From Gammaproteobacteria bacterium (GTDB lineage Bacteria; Pseudomonadota; Gammaproteobacteria; Enterobacterales; Psychrobiaceae), in NCBI GenBank assembly GCA_013214885.1, contig JABSRS010000017.1:1-19699 (forward strand): 19,699 nucleotides of DNA, in the 5' to 3' direction. Position numbers and translations under genes: made by a program. The notes under the pieces were generated by a model. That model did not search any database. It saw only the letters and a program-made list of their open reading frames with translations, and was not told where the DNA came from. Shown one piece after another: positions 7,640-15,454 of this stretch. How positions within the stretch are numbered: the stretch's first letter is position 1; every line of letters starts with the position of its first letter.

Positions 7640-9877
7640 ATGAATTTGTGATAAGCGCTTGGCTAAAGCATGACTTTCCTGGCTTAACGCCCCTCGTTCA
7701 ATGTTAGGTTTTCGCTCAATAATCTTAAGTACTATCGCATAGCGCTCTAACGTTTCTTGAATATGTTGAGATAAAAGCATTAACTGTGACTTATGGCTGA
7801 CCACCGTTGTATATCGCTGATCTAAACATTCGATTAATTCTAAATCAATCAGTGCTGTCAAAATAGAATCAATATAGGCAGCCAAAGACACTTGGTCAAA
7901 GCCCAAAAAGAATTCCGCCTGAATCAGTGGATAAAGACTATTAACCACCTGATCTAACTCGTCACGCGTTTTAGCGCCTTGGTAAACGAAAATCGCCGCT
8001 ATTAAGGATGGGATGGCGAATAAGTGCAAAATATTATTGCGATAATAAGTCATCGACACGGCGCCGCTAACGCCTAAGCTCACCACCTCACCAAGCGCAT
8101 CACTCGTTACGGTAAACTTATCTAAGCCAATGGCTTGGGCTAACAACTCTTTACCTGTCAATTTGGGTACCGTGACATCTGGCATAAAAGGAGATTTTCG
8201 CAATAATTGAAGGTGGAGCTCCAATTGATTTTCTAGTACATCTTTTGTGGTTGCACGACGTTCAACGCCCAACAACACCAGTGCCGACAACGTAATTGAA
8301 GTAACAGCAGCACTGTTGTTAATATTAACCATCACGTTTTGAGCAATTGCATTAACAGTTGGCGTTAACCACTGTGGCTTTTGCACCTCAACTCGGTCGA
8401 TTGAATCGCGCCAGTTTTCAACATTGGCATCGAGTAACTTGTTTAAGTAAATTGGCTCGCCAAAATTAACATAAGCTTGGCCAAAGTTTTTTAACTTTCG
8501 CAGCGTCTTAACGACTTGGCTAACTGATTCCTTTTCTTTGGACTGACCTTTTAGTTCACTATGGTAAGTACTCACTTCCATCACATGATCATACCCTAAG
8601 TAAACTGGCACTAAAGTGATTGGTCGATCGATACCACGTAGCAGTCCCTGCACCGTCATCGCAATCATCCCCGTTTTAGGGTTAAGCAACCGCCCAGTAC
8701 GCGAACGACCACCTTCGGTAAAGTACTTAACCGAATAGCCATTGCCGAATAACTGGTGGAGGTACTCTCTAAACACAGCGGCGTAGAGCTTATTACCTTT
8801 AAAGCTGCGACGCATGAAAAAAGCACCACCACGGCGTAATATCGGGCCAGCGGGCCAAAAACTTAAATTAATTCCTGCCGCGATATGTGGCGGCACCATC
8901 CCTTGTCGATATATAACATAGCTTAATAACAAGTAGTCCATATGACTTCTATGACAGGGTACGAATACGATTTCATGACCATTTTGTGCGAGTTGCCTAA
9001 CCCGCTCAGCATTGGTAATGTTGACGCCTTTATATAACTTATTCCACAACCAAGTCAGGATCCGGTCAAAAATTCGTAACATCCTCTCAGAATAATTGGC
9101 AGCGATTTCATCGATATAGCCCTGAATCTCTTTTTCTACTTGGAGTTGAGTTAAATTCTTTTGTTCGGCATATTCTTTCATTACCACTGTTAACGCGGGT
9201 GACTCAATAATTTTACGGTCAAGAGTTTTTCGATAAAGCAGCTTGGGGCCCAGCATTGCTTGGGTTTGGCGATGAAAGTGAAACCGAGCTAATCGTGACA
9301 GTTTATGCGCAATCCGTTTATCACTGCCACGATCTTCAAGCAAGGTTTGCATTGAGATCGGGAGGCTAAACCGCACAAAATTGTCACGGCCCAAAAAGAT
9401 AACCATCATCAGTTTTCGCAACCAACTGGCATGTTCATCTTGCAGTACCGCAGATGTCATTGAGTCATTGGTGTGACCTGCATTACGGCCCCAAAACAAC
9501 GAAACTGGCACCAATTGGACGTCAGCTTCATCGCTAGACCTTAACTGACTGACTAACTCGCTAAAGCGGGTGATAAATTTACTACCATCTTCTTGTTCAC
9601 CAAATAACGGCTTGCGTCCTTGAACACAAAAGTAGCGTGGCAACTCTTTACCGCCGATGGTAATTGGCTGCGTCGGTGCTGGTAAAGAAAGCCTATTACA
9701 CACACTTTCAAGGGCAAGTAGATCGGATGCAGATTCGCTTTTTAATACATAGATTATTGGTTTGTCAGGATCAATACCAAGCTCACTACAAGGGTCTTTA
9801 GGAACTAACTTGCTGGTCACAAATAACCGAAGAGGCCAACGTAACACACGAATCCAACGAAAAAGGGAACTTGACAT
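7610..9877 (-). CDS. plsB: Glycerol-3-phosphate 1-O-acyltransferase PlsB, C-terminally truncated
   Basis: PlsB acylates position 1 of glycerol-3-phosphate with acyl-CoA or acyl-ACP, the first step of phospholipid synthesis, at the inner membrane. The 755-residue product holds all catalytic blocks: CHRSHMD with the HX4D pair His309/Asp314, GAFFMRRSFKG at 351-361, FTEGGRSRTGR at 386-396, and ITLVPVYLGYDHVME. It matches E. coli PlsB (807 residues) up to QIHGIN, near residue 749, and then ends within six residues (RVRVFI). About 50 C-terminal residues are lost, and a likely remnant of them lies downstream in another frame. The catalytic core is untouched, so activity is plausible, and another route to lysophosphatidate (PlsX/PlsY) may exist elsewhere in the genome. 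The ATG start has no strong ribosome site. The neighbours ubiA and lexA match the E. coli order, except that dgkA is replaced by an unrelated gene. Confidence 0.95.
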   Translation of the reverse strand: MSSSLFRWIRVLRWPLRLFVTSKLVPKDPCSELGIDPDKPIIYVLKSESASDLLALESVCNRLSLPAPTQPITIGGKELPRYFCVQGRKPLFGEQEDGSKFITRFSELVSQLRSSDEADVQLVPVSLFWGRNAGHTNDSMTSAVLQDEHASWLRKLMMVIFLGRDNFVRFSLPISMQTLLEDRGSDKRIAHKLSRLARFHFHRQTQAMLGPKLLYRKTLDRKIIESPALTVVMKEYAEQKNLTQLQVEKEIQGYIDEIAANYSERMLRIFDRILTWLWNKLYKGVNITNAERVRQLAQNGHEIVFVPCHRSHMDYLLLSYVIYRQGMVPPHIAAGINLSFWPAGPILRRGGAFFMRRSFKGNKLYAAVFREYLHQLFGNGYSVKYFTEGGRSRTGRLLNPKTGMIAMTVQGLLRGIDRPITLVPVYLGYDHVMEVSTYHSELKGQSKEKESVSQVVKTLRKLKNFGQAYVNFGEPIYLNKLLDANVENWRDSIDRVEVQKPQWLTPTVNAIAQNVMVNINNSAAVTSITLSALVLLGVERRATTKDVLENQLELHLQLLRKSPFMPDVTVPKLTGKELLAQAIGLDKFTVTSDALGEVVSLGVSGAVSMTYYRNNILHLFAIPSLIAAIFVYQGAKTRDELDQVVNSLYPLIQAEFFLGFDQVSLAAYIDSILTALIDLELIECLDQRYTTVVSHKSQLMLLSQHIQETLERYAIVLKIIERKPNIERGALSQESHALAKRLSQIHGINRVRVFI

Positions 9878-10000
9878 AATACTTAGAAACCGTTGCTAAA
9901 AAAGAGACGCCTTAATATAGCAAATTTGAGCAATTGCCCCTAGAGATAGATGTTGATTTTTATAATTAACTGGTCTTAAATAGTAAAAAAACACCGATAC

Positions 10001-10861
10001 CTAAACATTACAAAACCGTTCAATATCTAAGGCGACATCTTCATTTATCGCTGCAAAACATTTCTTTGATTTGCTAAAGTCAGTAATAATAGCGGCTATT
10101 TTTTGCCGTGAAATATCTATTTGTTGTTGGGCCTGTTGTTGCTGTTGATTCAACAATTGGATCTGTTTAATGCTATCAACAATAGTGGTTAAGCAATCGA
10201 AATTTTCAGTGATTGATTGTTTTAAATCAAACAGTTTCACCTTACTACCGACCGCAAGGCGTAAGCGGATTTTGGTCGAACCTTCAGCATCGATAGGGGT
10301 AGATGGCACATAGCCATGCTCTACAGCCAATAATTGAACTTGAGTCATATGGTGTTGTAATAATGCCACCCCTTCAATTTCAAGATAGTTCATCCAACAC
10401 TCTAAATGTTCACCTTTAGAGTCAGCGAGCTCTTCACTAAGCTGCTGATATTGTCGTAATACTTGCTGATAACTGTTTAACTTATGACGGGAAAAGTGCC
10501 GCAATATCGATTGAGAATCACTCGGCTTCACCAACAACTCACCAAAGGTATTAAAAAAGCTAAAAACTGCCTGATACAACGGCTGAAGTGCTTTACGATG
10601 GGCATTGATATCATTAACCGCACTGAGATATTGCGCAGTGACCTGTTTAAACTGATGGTGTTGCTCAGCAATTTCGGCCAACCGGTTGTGTAAATTTAAA
10701 CCGATGAAATACCAGGCATCAGATTGTTTTTCTAACATCGAAGCACTTAACTCATTGTCACAATTTAGCTTAGCACTAACCTGCTCTGACAATTTCATAA
10801 AAGCGTGAGAGACTGAGTCGGCTCCAAACTTCGTAATTAACTCGACAACACTAGCAGGCAT
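10001..10861 (-). CDS. Uncharacterised glutamine-rich helical protein
   Basis: I do not recognise this 286-residue protein. It has no signal peptide and no membrane segment and is probably cytosolic. It is rich in Gln, Leu, Glu and His and looks almost wholly alpha-helical, with heptad-like stretches around residues 55-85, 128-150 and 225-260 and a Q-rich run at 239-247. Four Cys residues (34, 155, 223, 268) fall outside the Q-rich part, with a fifth (284) near the end; no CxxC motif is present. The ATG start has GGAT 7-10 bases upstream. It lies upstream of plsB on the same strand, 123 bp away with no clear terminator, so read-through into plsB is possible. It occupies the place of dgkA in the E. 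coli plsB-dgkA-lexA order but bears no resemblance to DgkA. A Fur-like site overlaps its candidate promoter. A structural or partner-binding role is likely; no function can be given. Confidence 0.8.
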   Translation of the reverse strand: MPASVVELITKFGADSVSHAFMKLSEQVSAKLNCDNELSASMLEKQSDAWYFIGLNLHNRLAEIAEQHHQFKQVTAQYLSAVNDINAHRKALQPLYQAVFSFFNTFGELLVKPSDSQSILRHFSRHKLNSYQQVLRQYQQLSEELADSKGEHLECWMNYLEIEGVALLQHHMTQVQLLAVEHGYVPSTPIDAEGSTKIRLRLAVGSKVKLFDLKQSITENFDCLTTIVDSIKQIQLLNQQQQQAQQQIDISRQKIAAIITDFSKSKKCFAAINEDVALDIERFCNV

Positions 10862-10881
10862 TCACTTATCCACGTAATAAT

Positions 10882-10900
10882 TATTCTGATTATCATTAAA
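10882..10900 (-). promoter_or_regulatory. Possible Fur box over the promoter of the unknown gene
   Basis: Read on the minus strand, TTTAATGATAATCAGAATA matches the 19-base Fur consensus at 14 positions, including 11 consecutive ones (AATGATAATCA). It covers the whole -10 element of the candidate promoter, where a repressor would act. In AT-rich DNA such matches occur by chance, so this is a hypothesis of iron control. Confidence 0.4.
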
Positions 10901-10917
10901 AATACTAGAACGGTCAG
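10889..10917 (-). promoter_or_regulatory. Candidate sigma70 promoter for the unknown gene
   Basis: On the minus strand a -35 CTGACC (10912-10917, four of six matches) and a -10 GATAAT (10889-10894, five of six) are 17 bp apart. Transcription would start about 20 bases before the ATG at 10861. Confidence 0.45.
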
Positions 10918-10994
10918 CAAATTGTAAGTAAAATCTTTAGCTGCTGGCGGCAAACTAATTTCATGGTCACAGCTTGTACCTTGATTATCTTCCC

Positions 10995-11097
10995 TTAACC
11001 AATGCCTTAGCCTCCTCTTTCAGTGCTAACACGATTTGTACCAGCGTAGTGTTTACGACATTAATCTCAAATAGGCACAAAACAAATCATTGGTTAA
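10995..11097. repeat. Perfect 10-bp inverted repeat upstream of lexA
   Basis: TTAACCAATG (10995-11004) and CATTGGTTAA (11088-11097) are exact reverse complements separated by 83 bp. They lie in the 381-bp gap (10862-11242) between the divergent unknown gene and lexA, ending just before the lexA promoter. The interior has no ORF of note. It could be a paired binding site, a decayed small element, or chance. Confidence 0.4.
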
Positions 11098-11100
11098 TCC

Positions 11101-11128
11101 TTGCACAAAGACAATTACTGTATATACT
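11101..11128 (+). promoter_or_regulatory. lexA-sulA promoter
   Basis: TTGCAC (11101-11106) and TATACT (11123-11128) are 16 bp apart. The -10 lies inside the first LexA box, the usual arrangement for repression by LexA. The -35 matches only TTG of the consensus. The leader to the lexA ATG would be about 110 bases. Confidence 0.6.
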
Positions 11129-11133
11129 GACAG
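11118..11133. promoter_or_regulatory. LexA (SOS) box 1
   Basis: CTGTATATACTGACAG fits the gammaproteobacterial LexA site CTGT-N8-ACAG exactly. It overlaps the lexA -10 element and implies autorepression of lexA-sulA. Confidence 0.92.
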
Positions 11134-11137
11134 GGTA

Positions 11138-11153
11138 CTGTATGAAAAAACAG
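11138..11153. promoter_or_regulatory. LexA (SOS) box 2
   Basis: CTGTATGAAAAAACAG again fits CTGT-N8-ACAG exactly. Its centre is 20 bp from that of box 1, about two helical turns, so two LexA dimers would sit on the same face of the DNA. This resembles the double operator of E. coli lexA. Confidence 0.92.
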
Positions 11154-11242
11154 TTATTAACAAAAGCTCATGCATTAGCAACTAATTCAAGTTTCTCGCT
11201 GAAAAATTCATGACTTTAAATGTAATGAACCAAGGTAATGAA

Positions 11243-11866
11243 ATGAAAAAACTGACCAACAGACAAGCAGAAATCCTCCAATTAGTGAAAGACATTATTG
11301 TGTCGACGGGAATGCCGCCAACACGAGCCGAAATTGCAAAAAGACTCGGCTTTAAGTCAGCAAATGCAGCAGAGGAGCACCTAAAAGCATTAGCCAAAAA
11401 GGGCGCAATTGAAATTATCCCTGGCACATCTCGCGGCATTAGGTTACTTGACGTCGCAAGTAACGATACTGCCCCTAGTGGTTTGCCGCTGATTGGACAA
11501 GTTGCTGCGGGTGAGCCTATTTTAGCTCAGGAGCATATCGAGTGCCATTATCAAGTTGACCCCAATATGTTCAGTCCTCAAGCCGATTATTTGTTGCGAG
11601 TTAGCGGAATGAGTATGAAAGACATTGGCATTATGGATGGTGACTTACTGGCGGTACATAAAACGCAACAAATTAGTGATGGCCAAGTTGTCGTTGCTCG
11701 AGTAGATGATGATGTGACCGTTAAACGGTTTGAACGCAAAGGCGATCAAGTACTGCTGCACCCTGAAAATTCAGAGTTTTCGCCGATTGTTGTTAATTTA
11801 GAATTTCAATCTCTTGAAATTGAAGGGTTAGCGGTTGGTATTATTAGAAATGGAGCCTGGCAATGA
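11243..11866 (+). CDS. lexA: LexA repressor, SOS regulator
   Basis: LexA represses SOS genes and is inactivated by RecA-stimulated self-cleavage. The 207-residue product aligns with E. coli LexA (202) throughout. Seen: an N-terminal winged helix-turn-helix with [24 protein letters not shown] split over residues 27-50, the Ala89-Gly90 cleavage site in VAAGEP, catalytic Ser124 in GMSMKD and Lys161 in VTVKR. The ATG at 11243 (MKKLTNRQ) is chosen because it matches the family start and follows AAGG at 11232-11235. In-frame starts up to 11210 would add 11 unconserved residues. Two LexA boxes lie upstream. The stop overlaps the sulA start by four bases, making a lexA-sulA operon in which the checkpoint inhibitor is induced together with the repressor. 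Confidence 0.98.
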   Translation: MKKLTNRQAEILQLVKDIIVSTGMPPTRAEIAKRLGFKSANAAEEHLKALAKKGAIEIIPGTSRGIRLLDVASNDTAPSGLPLIGQVAAGEPILAQEHIECHYQVDPNMFSPQADYLLRVSGMSMKDIGIMDGDLLAVHKTQQISDGQVVVARVDDDVTVKRFERKGDQVLLHPENSEFSPIVVNLEFQSLEIEGLAVGIIRNGAWQ

Positions 11867-12378
11867 GTTCACTACACTTAAAAAAATCAAACCAGTGTCA
11901 AACTAGACTGAATAACTTAACACTGAAATCTGCACGTAGCCGTTGGAAAAAAACAGCAATACAGCAGACGAGTAACAACAGTCAGATTGAGCAATCTTTG
12001 AGATCAATTGCTCCGACATTGGCATCATTAAGCCAGCAAGGGCGTTGGATTGTGCTCATTGGTGCACCTAAATCACAAATAAGAGCATTATTAGATCAGC
12101 ATGGGATTGCTCCTAATAAAGTCTTATTGGTCCATCCTAAAGATCAAATAGATGCTTTATGGGCGATGGAACAAGCATTAATGTCTGGAACGAGTAGCGC
12201 AGTATTAGGTTGGCCAGGGACTATTGAACAGCGTGATATGAAGCGTCTGAAGATTGCAGCAAAACACTCAAGTGCTGTAGGCTTCTTGTTTCAACAAAGC
12301 CAATCAGGTCCGAGCTCACTCGATAATCAACTTTGTCAGCAGCTTAACTTGAATAACATTAAGCATTCACTGCATTAA
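11863..12378 (+). CDS. sulA: SOS cell division inhibitor SulA
   Basis: SulA binds FtsZ and blocks Z-ring assembly after DNA damage; it is normally removed by Lon. The 171-residue product (E. coli SulA is 169) shows the family core from residue 58: [12 protein letters not shown], then [35 protein letters not shown], and [14 protein letters not shown]. The first 50 or so residues are basic, Ser/Thr/Gln-rich and probably disordered. The ATG overlaps the lexA TGA, with GGAG at 11852-11855 inside lexA as ribosome site. Expression is therefore tied to lexA and its two operators. In E. coli sulA is a separate gene; the lexA-sulA pair is the usual arrangement in several marine gammaproteobacteria and pseudomonads. 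Confidence 0.9.
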   Translation: MSSLHLKKSNQCQTRLNNLTLKSARSRWKKTAIQQTSNNSQIEQSLRSIAPTLASLSQQGRWIVLIGAPKSQIRALLDQHGIAPNKVLLVHPKDQIDALWAMEQALMSGTSSAVLGWPGTIEQRDMKRLKIAAKHSSAVGFLFQQSQSGPSSLDNQLCQQLNLNNIKHSLH

Positions 12379-12395
12379 TTTTCTAAATAAATAGA

Positions 12396-12431
12396 CAACC
12401 CCAATCAATTTATCCAATTAGCTTGGGGTTG
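12396..12431. terminator. Terminator of lexA-sulA (possibly bidirectional)
   Basis: A perfect 9-bp stem, CAACCCCAA (12396-12404) with TTGGGGTTG (12423-12431), is followed by ATTTACTTTAATT on the plus strand and by a T-rich stretch on the minus strand. It lies 18 bases after the sulA stop. It also overlaps the last codons of the small minus-strand ORF. Confidence 0.75.
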
Positions 12432-12632
12432 ATTTACTTTAATTAACTGATTAACTTCTCTAACAAAGCTAACTTGCTCTTCCGACGCATCTTCTGGACT
12501 GCATAGTCGCCCTTGGGTGAAATTAAAGATGCCTAACCCAACTACTTCCATAGTCCCTGCGAAAAATATCTTAATGTATTTAGCAATTTGCTTAATTGAG
12601 GTAATTGCAAATTTTTTCATCGGAGTATCCAT
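12405..12632 (-). CDS. Small protein of unknown function, uncertain gene
   Basis: A 75-residue frame starting MDTPMKKF, with one hydrophobic stretch (about residues 20-38) and an acidic-then-polar C-terminus. An internal ATG at 12620 (MKKFAITS) is an alternative start. Neither has a strong ribosome site; AGG lies very close to the first ATG. I recognise no family. In its favour are the mixed, protein-like composition, a length that fills the gap between sulA and norM, and a terminator-like hairpin at its end. Against it are its shortness, the lack of a clear promoter and the overlap of its last codons with the sulA hairpin. Confidence 0.45.
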   Translation of the reverse strand: MDTPMKKFAITSIKQIAKYIKIFFAGTMEVVGLGIFNFTQGRLCSPEDASEEQVSFVREVNQLIKVNQPQANWIN

Positions 12633-12879
12633 ACCTATTTTATGATTGGTAGTTCGATTATTTAATCCCTTAATAGTTCAATTTAGATCCGTTTATTACT
12701 AGGATGGTTGTGACTAAATTATATAACACTAATTTTAAACTACTTTGTTATTTTTTGCTTGTTGCTCTTCAAACTTACTGTTAACTTTAGCCCCCTCTCT
12801 TCAAGTATTAGCTTTTTATAATCAATTGCATTAGTTCCTAGTTTATTAATGGCATTGGTTTATTTTTACCGAGGACCTT

Positions 12880-14238
12880 GTGTCTAATATAAATTCAGTT
12901 TTACAATCAAAAAAAATAACAGTCGAAGCCAAACAACTTCTTGCTTTAGCCATGCCTGCAATATTGGCACAATTTGCCCAGATGTCGATGGGCGTCATCG
13001 ATACCATCATGGCAGGCAGATATAGTGCTGATGCATTAGCTGCTGTGGCGATTGGCGTTAGTTTATTTAACCCAATAATTGTGTTTGTTATTGGGATATT
13101 TTTAGCCTTAAGTCCTACGGTTGCGCAGTATCATGGTCAAAACAATCCCTCAGGCATAAAAAAGACCTTCCAAGTCGGAATTATCTTAGCAGTCGTTTTG
13201 GCGATCCCGAGTTCAATTGCCTTGTATTTATTAGAGCCAGTCATGGTTGCTATTGGCATAACCCCAGAGATAATTCCTTTAGCTAATGGCTATTTGCAGG
13301 CCCTCGCTTGGGGATTAATACCATTATATTGTTTCTTTGCCTTACGCTTTTGTAATGAAGGGATGTTTGCAACCAAGGCAATCATGTATGTATCACTGGC
13401 CGCGTTACCTTTTAATGTGGTCTTCAATTACTGGTTTGTTAATGGTGGTTTAGGACTTGAGGCGATGGGAGCTGTTGGTGTCGGTTGGGCCACCGTCGTT
13501 GTCTGGATCGTGATGGCTGTTTTTCTATTATTGTACACACTTAACTCTCGGCGCTATCAGGGTTACCAGTTATTCTCAAATTGGATCAAACCACAGCTTG
13601 GACACTATAGTGAAATTTTAAAATTGGGTCTGCCAATGGGGTTGGCTCTGGGGATGGAAGTTGCGTTGTTCGGTGCGGTTGGCCTAATGATCGGACGCTA
13701 TAGCGTACCTGATATTGCGGGGCACCAAATAGCCCTAAACATCGCTTCAATGGCGTTTACATTATCATTAGGACTATCGGTAGCGGTAACAGCACGAGTT
13801 GGCTATCACATTGGTCGTGATGACCCTACTAATGCTAAGCGTACGGGCATACTTGGTATCGGCTTTGGCGTCATCATTGCCCTATTCACCGCATCGATGA
13901 TGTTAGGGTTTGGCCCGCAGTTTGTTGCGCTATTTACTACTGACCAACAGGTTACAGCGGTGGCGTTGAACTTATTGTTGTTGGCCGCCATTTTTCAAAT
14001 TTCCGATGGCGTTCAAGTCAATGCAAATGGGGCATTACGTGGCATGAAAGATACCAAGATCCCAATGTATATTTGTACCATCGCATATTGGCTTGTTGGG
14101 TTCCCAGTGGGTTATATCTTGGCTGAATACTTTGGCATGGGCATAACGGGTTATTGGGTTGCACTTATCACTGGGCTAACATTAGCCGCACTGTTATTGA
14201 CCTATCGATTTTTTCGTTTCACCAATAATAACCAGTGA
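12880..14238 (+). CDS. norM: MATE family multidrug efflux protein NorM
   Basis: This inner-membrane exporter swaps Na+ or H+ for cationic drugs and dyes. The 452-residue product has the 12-helix hydrophobic pattern and NorM-type landmarks: LALAMPAILAQFAQMSMGVIDT near residues 21-42, then IMAGRYSADALAAVAIG, AGHQIALNIASMAFTLSLGLSVAVTARVG, and ISDGVQVNANGALRGMKDT near the end. E. coli NorM is 457 residues. The start is the GTG at 12880, preceded by GAGGA at 12871-12875; no ATG fits. It is clearly distinct from the DinF-type transporter at 1879-3213. The 247-bp upstream gap holds no convincing promoter or LexA box, so proximity to lexA-sulA does not imply SOS control. It converges on hemY with a shared hairpin. 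Confidence 0.93.
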   Translation: MSNINSVLQSKKITVEAKQLLALAMPAILAQFAQMSMGVIDTIMAGRYSADALAAVAIGVSLFNPIIVFVIGIFLALSPTVAQYHGQNNPSGIKKTFQVGIILAVVLAIPSSIALYLLEPVMVAIGITPEIIPLANGYLQALAWGLIPLYCFFALRFCNEGMFATKAIMYVSLAALPFNVVFNYWFVNGGLGLEAMGAVGVGWATVVVWIVMAVFLLLYTLNSRRYQGYQLFSNWIKPQLGHYSEILKLGLPMGLALGMEVALFGAVGLMIGRYSVPDIAGHQIALNIASMAFTLSLGLSVAVTARVGYHIGRDDPTNAKRTGILGIGFGVIIALFTASMMLGFGPQFVALFTTDQQVTAVALNLLLLAAIFQISDGVQVNANGALRGMKDTKIPMYICTIAYWLVGFPVGYILAEYFGMGITGYWVALITGLTLAALLLTYRFFRFTNNNQ

Positions 14239-14272
14239 CGGCTATGCCTAAAAAGGCCTGGCTGTCACTGGT
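14231..14272. terminator. Strong bidirectional hairpin between norM and hemY
   Basis: A 12-bp stem (14231-14242 with 14261-14272, one G-T pair) contains ACCAGTGACGGC and its partner. An inner 4-bp GCCT/AGGC stem with an AAAA loop sits on top. The norM stop codon lies inside the left arm. The plus-strand side runs into TATTATTGTTGTTGTTTT, and the minus-strand side into TTATTATTGGT. It should end both norM and the hem operon. Confidence 0.75.
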
Positions 14273-14279
14273 GATGGTA

Positions 14280-15452
14280 TTATTGTTGTTGTTTTAGAGC
14301 CAATTCGAAGTTTTCTAATGCGCCATGGTTTTCGCCCAATTGACGTTGGACACTGGCAAGACTTTGGTAACGAGAACGTGATGGCTCTATGGCTACAGCC
14401 GCCTGCCACCATTCTTTCGCTTTGCCCCAATGATGAGTTTTAATTGACAACGTCCCCGCTAAATCAAAGGTCGATATTTGTTGTGGATATTGGCGAGTTA
14501 ACTGTGCAACATCTTGATAAATATCTTGAGCCTGCTGCTCATTAGCATCAAATAGTGTTCTTAATAGCGGTTCGTGAAACTGTTTACGTAATCGCTTAAA
14601 AATTTCAGCTTCAATTTCACTGAGCTGACCAAGCTCAATAACCAAAGCGCAGTAATCACTAAAAACATCGATATCATTTCTAAGTTTTCGACTCAAGCCC
14701 CGATAATACTTAGCAAGATTTTGATGGCCAAATTTTGCTTCGGTCACTAATAACTCTCGTTGGCAACGCTCAAAGCTAGACTGATACTGCTCAGAATCAA
14801 TCAAGTTAAACTTTTCAGTTTTGGCTAGAATTGGTAACAATAAATCCCAGCGTTCTAGCTTGGTATAAATAGTATGGGCATACCTTAAAATGGATTTTTG
14901 GTTGAGGGTTTCACTATCTTGCTCAAGTAGCCATGTTAACGCTTCGTCGTACTGCTGAGCGGCAATGTAGAGCTTTAAACGTGTTGTCCCAACAGCCAAC
15001 TGACTATTGGCTAGTTCACTCGCTAGCGCCAAATATTGGTCCCGCTGTTGTGACTTACCCTGGTACTGCGCAGCTTGAGCAGCCGTTAAATAATTCAGCA
15101 AGGGTTTATCACTTAACTGGGCATTTTTAACACTGTTTTTTTCGGCAATAAGGTAATTTCCCTGAGCCAAATCGAGCACACTACTTAAGGTTTTTTCTCG
15201 GGCAACCCGTTGACGGCGCCAACCAAACCAATTTCGGGTTTTTCCCCAGGCCATTAAAACATTAACTAAGACCCACTCAACTATTTGCAAAGCAGCATAA
15301 AAAACTAAAATGGCCATCACCATTACCACGACACTGGATTCGATGGTCCAATCATTGATTGCAATTAAGACATAGCCTTTTTGATCGATTAGCATTGGAC
15401 CCACTAACAAGCCAGCAAAAACAATCAGCGCTAAAATTAATAATCGGATCAT
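14280..15452 (-). CDS. hemY: HemY, inner-membrane TPR protein of the hem operon
   Basis: HemY is encoded with the tetrapyrrole genes in enterobacteria and relatives; its exact role in heme synthesis or transport is not settled. The 390-residue product (E. coli HemY is 398) has two N-terminal membrane helices (about residues 1-22 and 40-62) with the family segment GPMLIDQKGYVLIAINDWTIE between them. A long helical region with tetratricopeptide-like repeats follows, e.g. QQYDEALTWLLEQ, WGKAKEWWQAAVAIEPS and RQLGENHGALENFELAL, placed in the periplasm or at the membrane surface. It is not the Gram-positive protoporphyrinogen oxidase that shares the name. It starts two bases after the hemX stop and is the last gene of hemC-hemD-hemX-hemY. 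Confidence 0.9.
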   Translation of the reverse strand: MIRLLILALIVFAGLLVGPMLIDQKGYVLIAINDWTIESSVVVMVMAILVFYAALQIVEWVLVNVLMAWGKTRNWFGWRRQRVAREKTLSSVLDLAQGNYLIAEKNSVKNAQLSDKPLLNYLTAAQAAQYQGKSQQRDQYLALASELANSQLAVGTTRLKLYIAAQQYDEALTWLLEQDSETLNQKSILRYAHTIYTKLERWDLLLPILAKTEKFNLIDSEQYQSSFERCQRELLVTEAKFGHQNLAKYYRGLSRKLRNDIDVFSDYCALVIELGQLSEIEAEIFKRLRKQFHEPLLRTLFDANEQQAQDIYQDVAQLTRQYPQQISTFDLAGTLSIKTHHWGKAKEWWQAAVAIEPSRSRYQSLASVQRQLGENHGALENFELALKQQQ

Positions 15453-15454
15453 GA

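Noticed and set aside
7532..7645. Plus-strand 37-codon frame (MVANTVGRINEVTVDANG...) converging into plsB
   Set aside because: It lies exactly opposite the proposed plsB remnant frame, has an in-frame stop just upstream and no ribosome site. It is most simply the antisense shadow of the remnant.
11142..11213. 22-codon leader peptide upstream of lexA (MKKQLLTKAHALAT...)
   Set aside because: Its ATG would be only about seven bases from the predicted transcript start and inside LexA box 2, so ribosomes have no room to bind. The AGGG before it probably falls at or before the start of the RNA.
10974..11213. 79-codon plus-strand frame across the lexA upstream region
   Set aside because: It runs through the promoter and both LexA boxes, lacks a good start and has no protein-like pattern.
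11182..11439. Minus-strand ORF inside lexA
   Set aside because: It is antisense to well-conserved LexA codons and is a coding shadow.
12633..12879. SOS control or a defined promoter for norM
   Set aside because: No CTGT-N8-ACAG site and no convincing -35/-10 pair were found in the AT-rich gap, despite proximity to lexA-sulA.
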